NCBI RefSeq assembly: GCF_021390535.1
Contig: NZ_JAJUXG010000027.1
Location: 1-64,000, forward strand
DNA from: Dyadobacter sp. CY312
Lineage (GTDB): Bacteria; Bacteroidota; Bacteroidia; Cytophagales; Spirosomataceae
Direction: 5' to 3'
Length of the DNA stretch: 64,000 bases
Shown: in pieces, positions 62,697-64,000 of the stretch
Layout of the letters: each line of letters begins with the position of its first letter
Position numbering within the stretch: the stretch's first letter is position 1
Notes under the pieces: generated by a model
Told to the model about the DNA's origin: nothing
The model's input: only the letters and a program-made list of their open reading frames with translations
Databases searched by the model: none
Program-made: the position numbers and the translations under genes

Positions 62697-64000
62697 ATTT
62701 GCAATGGATCTGTCTGTATCTGATCCTGGGCATCGGATACTCATCCGCTCAGGACACCAAGGTGACAGGAAAAGTAAAGGATCAAAATGGTAATGCTTTA
62801 CCTGGTGTCAACATTGTAGTGAGTGGCACTTTACAGGGTACTGCGACTGACGCAGTAGGAGATTTCACAATTAGTGTACCTGCCACTGGCGCATTGACTT
62901 TCTCCTTCATAGGATACCAAAATCAGACGGTACAAGTAAACAAGCGCACCGCAATCGAAGTAACACTGGAAGAAGATTTGAAAAATCTGACCGAAGTGGT
63001 TGTGGTTGGATATGGTACTCAAAGTAAAGCAAAAATATCCGATGCCATCAGCACGATTAAAATGGACAATGTCCTTCGCGACCGTCCCGTAAGTAATCTC
63101 GGTGCGGCACTGGAAGGAACCATTCCTGGTATGAGTGTTTCCATCGGGTCGGGGCAGCCAGGTACCAAACCCAGCTTCAATATCCGTGGGTATACTTCTT
63201 TAAATGGCGGAGACCCATTATTTGTAGTGGACAACATGCCCATTGATGATATATCAGGGTTAAACCCTAGTGATATCGAAACTGTTTCGGTATTAAAGGA
63301 TGCTGCTTCTTCGGTGTTATATGGAGCACGGGCAGCCTTCGGTGTAATACTGATCACCACTAAAAAAGGCAAGTTTAATCAGCCTACCTCCTTTGAATAT
63401 GCTGCCGGTTATTCCCCAACACGGGTAAGTACCATGCCTAAAAAATTGAACGTGAGAGAATGGGTCAATGTGATGGAGAGCATAGGGCAGACTCAATGGT
63501 GGAGCGGACAAAACATAGCTAAGTATAAATCTTTATTGGATCAATACGAGGCCAATCCTTCTCAATTCCCTGCCAACGGTATAGCGAAGGAGGAAGTAAA
63601 TTACTCACTGAGAACTTATAATCAGTTTGCTGACTTCTTTGAAGGCGGTCAACAACAGTACCACAGTTTCACTGCCAGCGGAGGATCCTCAAATCTATCC
63701 TTCAGGTCGTCGGTGCGTTTTGATAACGAAGATGGAGCGATTGTGGGACCTAATGATAAATATAAAAAATGGACCACCAATAACACGATCACGGCACAAC
63801 TCACGCCTAAGGTGAACTTTTCGGCCAATATCTTTTACAATAACTTTAATAAAAGAGAACCGGCAGATTTGGGATTCCCTTTTTATGCCATGGTAACCCA
63901 GCCAAGCTTTGCCCCTACCGGTTACGATTCGGTGATGACAGAAATCGGCATGCAATACCTACCCCGTGGAACCAAGAATAACACTGTACAACTTCAAAAT
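62697..64000 (+). CDS. SusC/RagA-family TonB-linked receptor, 3' end outside window
   Basis: ATG 62697, 434 codons, no stop before the window end. Signal peptide (MKKHLQWICLYLILGIGYSS, cleavage at AQ), carboxypeptidase-like domain (VTGKVKDQNGNALPGVNIVV ... FSFIGYQNQTVQV), the TEVVVVGYGTQ TonB-box region, and the plug with FNIRGYTSLNGGDPLFVVDN, NPSDIETVSVLKDAAS and AFGVILITTKKGK. About 1000 residues are expected in all. A SusD gene should follow. The longer, canonical motifs suggest a glycan receptor, unlike the TlpA-linked receptor at 2606. Probably controlled by the hybrid regulator site at 62371. Confidence 0.93.

Noticed and set aside
1..64000. CRISPR array
   Set aside because: No set of regularly spaced direct repeats of 24-40 bases was seen; the repeats found are miniature elements or single palindromes.

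Overview
The window is chromosomal DNA of a member of the phylum Bacteroidota, most like the Cytophagales/Spirosomaceae (Dyadobacter/Spirosoma type); that placement is inferred from gene content. The signs are SusC/SusD pairs, several secreted proteins with type IX secretion (T9SS) C-terminal sorting domains, a hybrid two-component regulator, promoters of the TTTG-N20-TAnnTTTG type, few purine-rich ribosome binding sites, and Bacteroidota mobile-element genes. No tRNA, rRNA or CRISPR array was seen.

Layout. 1-7.2 kb: edge of a transposase gene, an XRE regulator, a promoter followed by a structured non-coding RNA candidate, then a TlpA-like thiol protein, a SusC receptor and a SusD lipoprotein. 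7.2-10.3 kb (minus strand): small exported DUF6520 protein, MauE/DoxX-like membrane protein, Crp/Fnr regulator, an unknown protein and a 47-residue ORF. 10.5-14.3 kb is a graveyard: a serine-recombinase tail fused to a T9SS tail, two decayed LuxR regulator copies flanking a membrane protein, a PhzF homologue without its catalytic glutamate, and a miniature transposable element. 14.5-24.6 kb: a convergent response regulator/histidine kinase pair, three exported proteins (two T9SS cargo, one with an S74 chaperone domain) and a LuxR regulator with a degenerate receiver.

25.0-53.8 kb is a mobile accessory region. It starts with a tyrosine integrase and carries an AbiE-like toxin-antitoxin pair (toxin frameshifted), a HipBST operon, a JetD-like relic, a serine recombinase, ArdA antirestriction protein, an IetAS-like ATPase/subtilase pair, an Mrr-like nuclease (frameshifted), a DUF2971 protein, and a nucleotidyltransferase-HEPN plus SWIM/SNF2 helicase operon with a divergent XRE regulator. 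It ends with a mobilization module (MobC, relaxase, putative oriT, ParA-like ATPase and satellites). It reads as a mobilizable defence/antidefence island with a mix of live and decayed systems.

54.3-64 kb: a frameshifted and truncated carbohydrate-active secreted protein, the C-terminal half of a hybrid two-component system (receiver plus AraC domain), another T9SS protein, and the start of a second SusC receptor that runs off the window. Three intergenic regions here and one at 14.0 kb share a C-rich direct-repeat motif; in three copies a TTTG -33-like box follows at near-constant distance. I propose it is the binding site of the AraC-type hybrid regulator.
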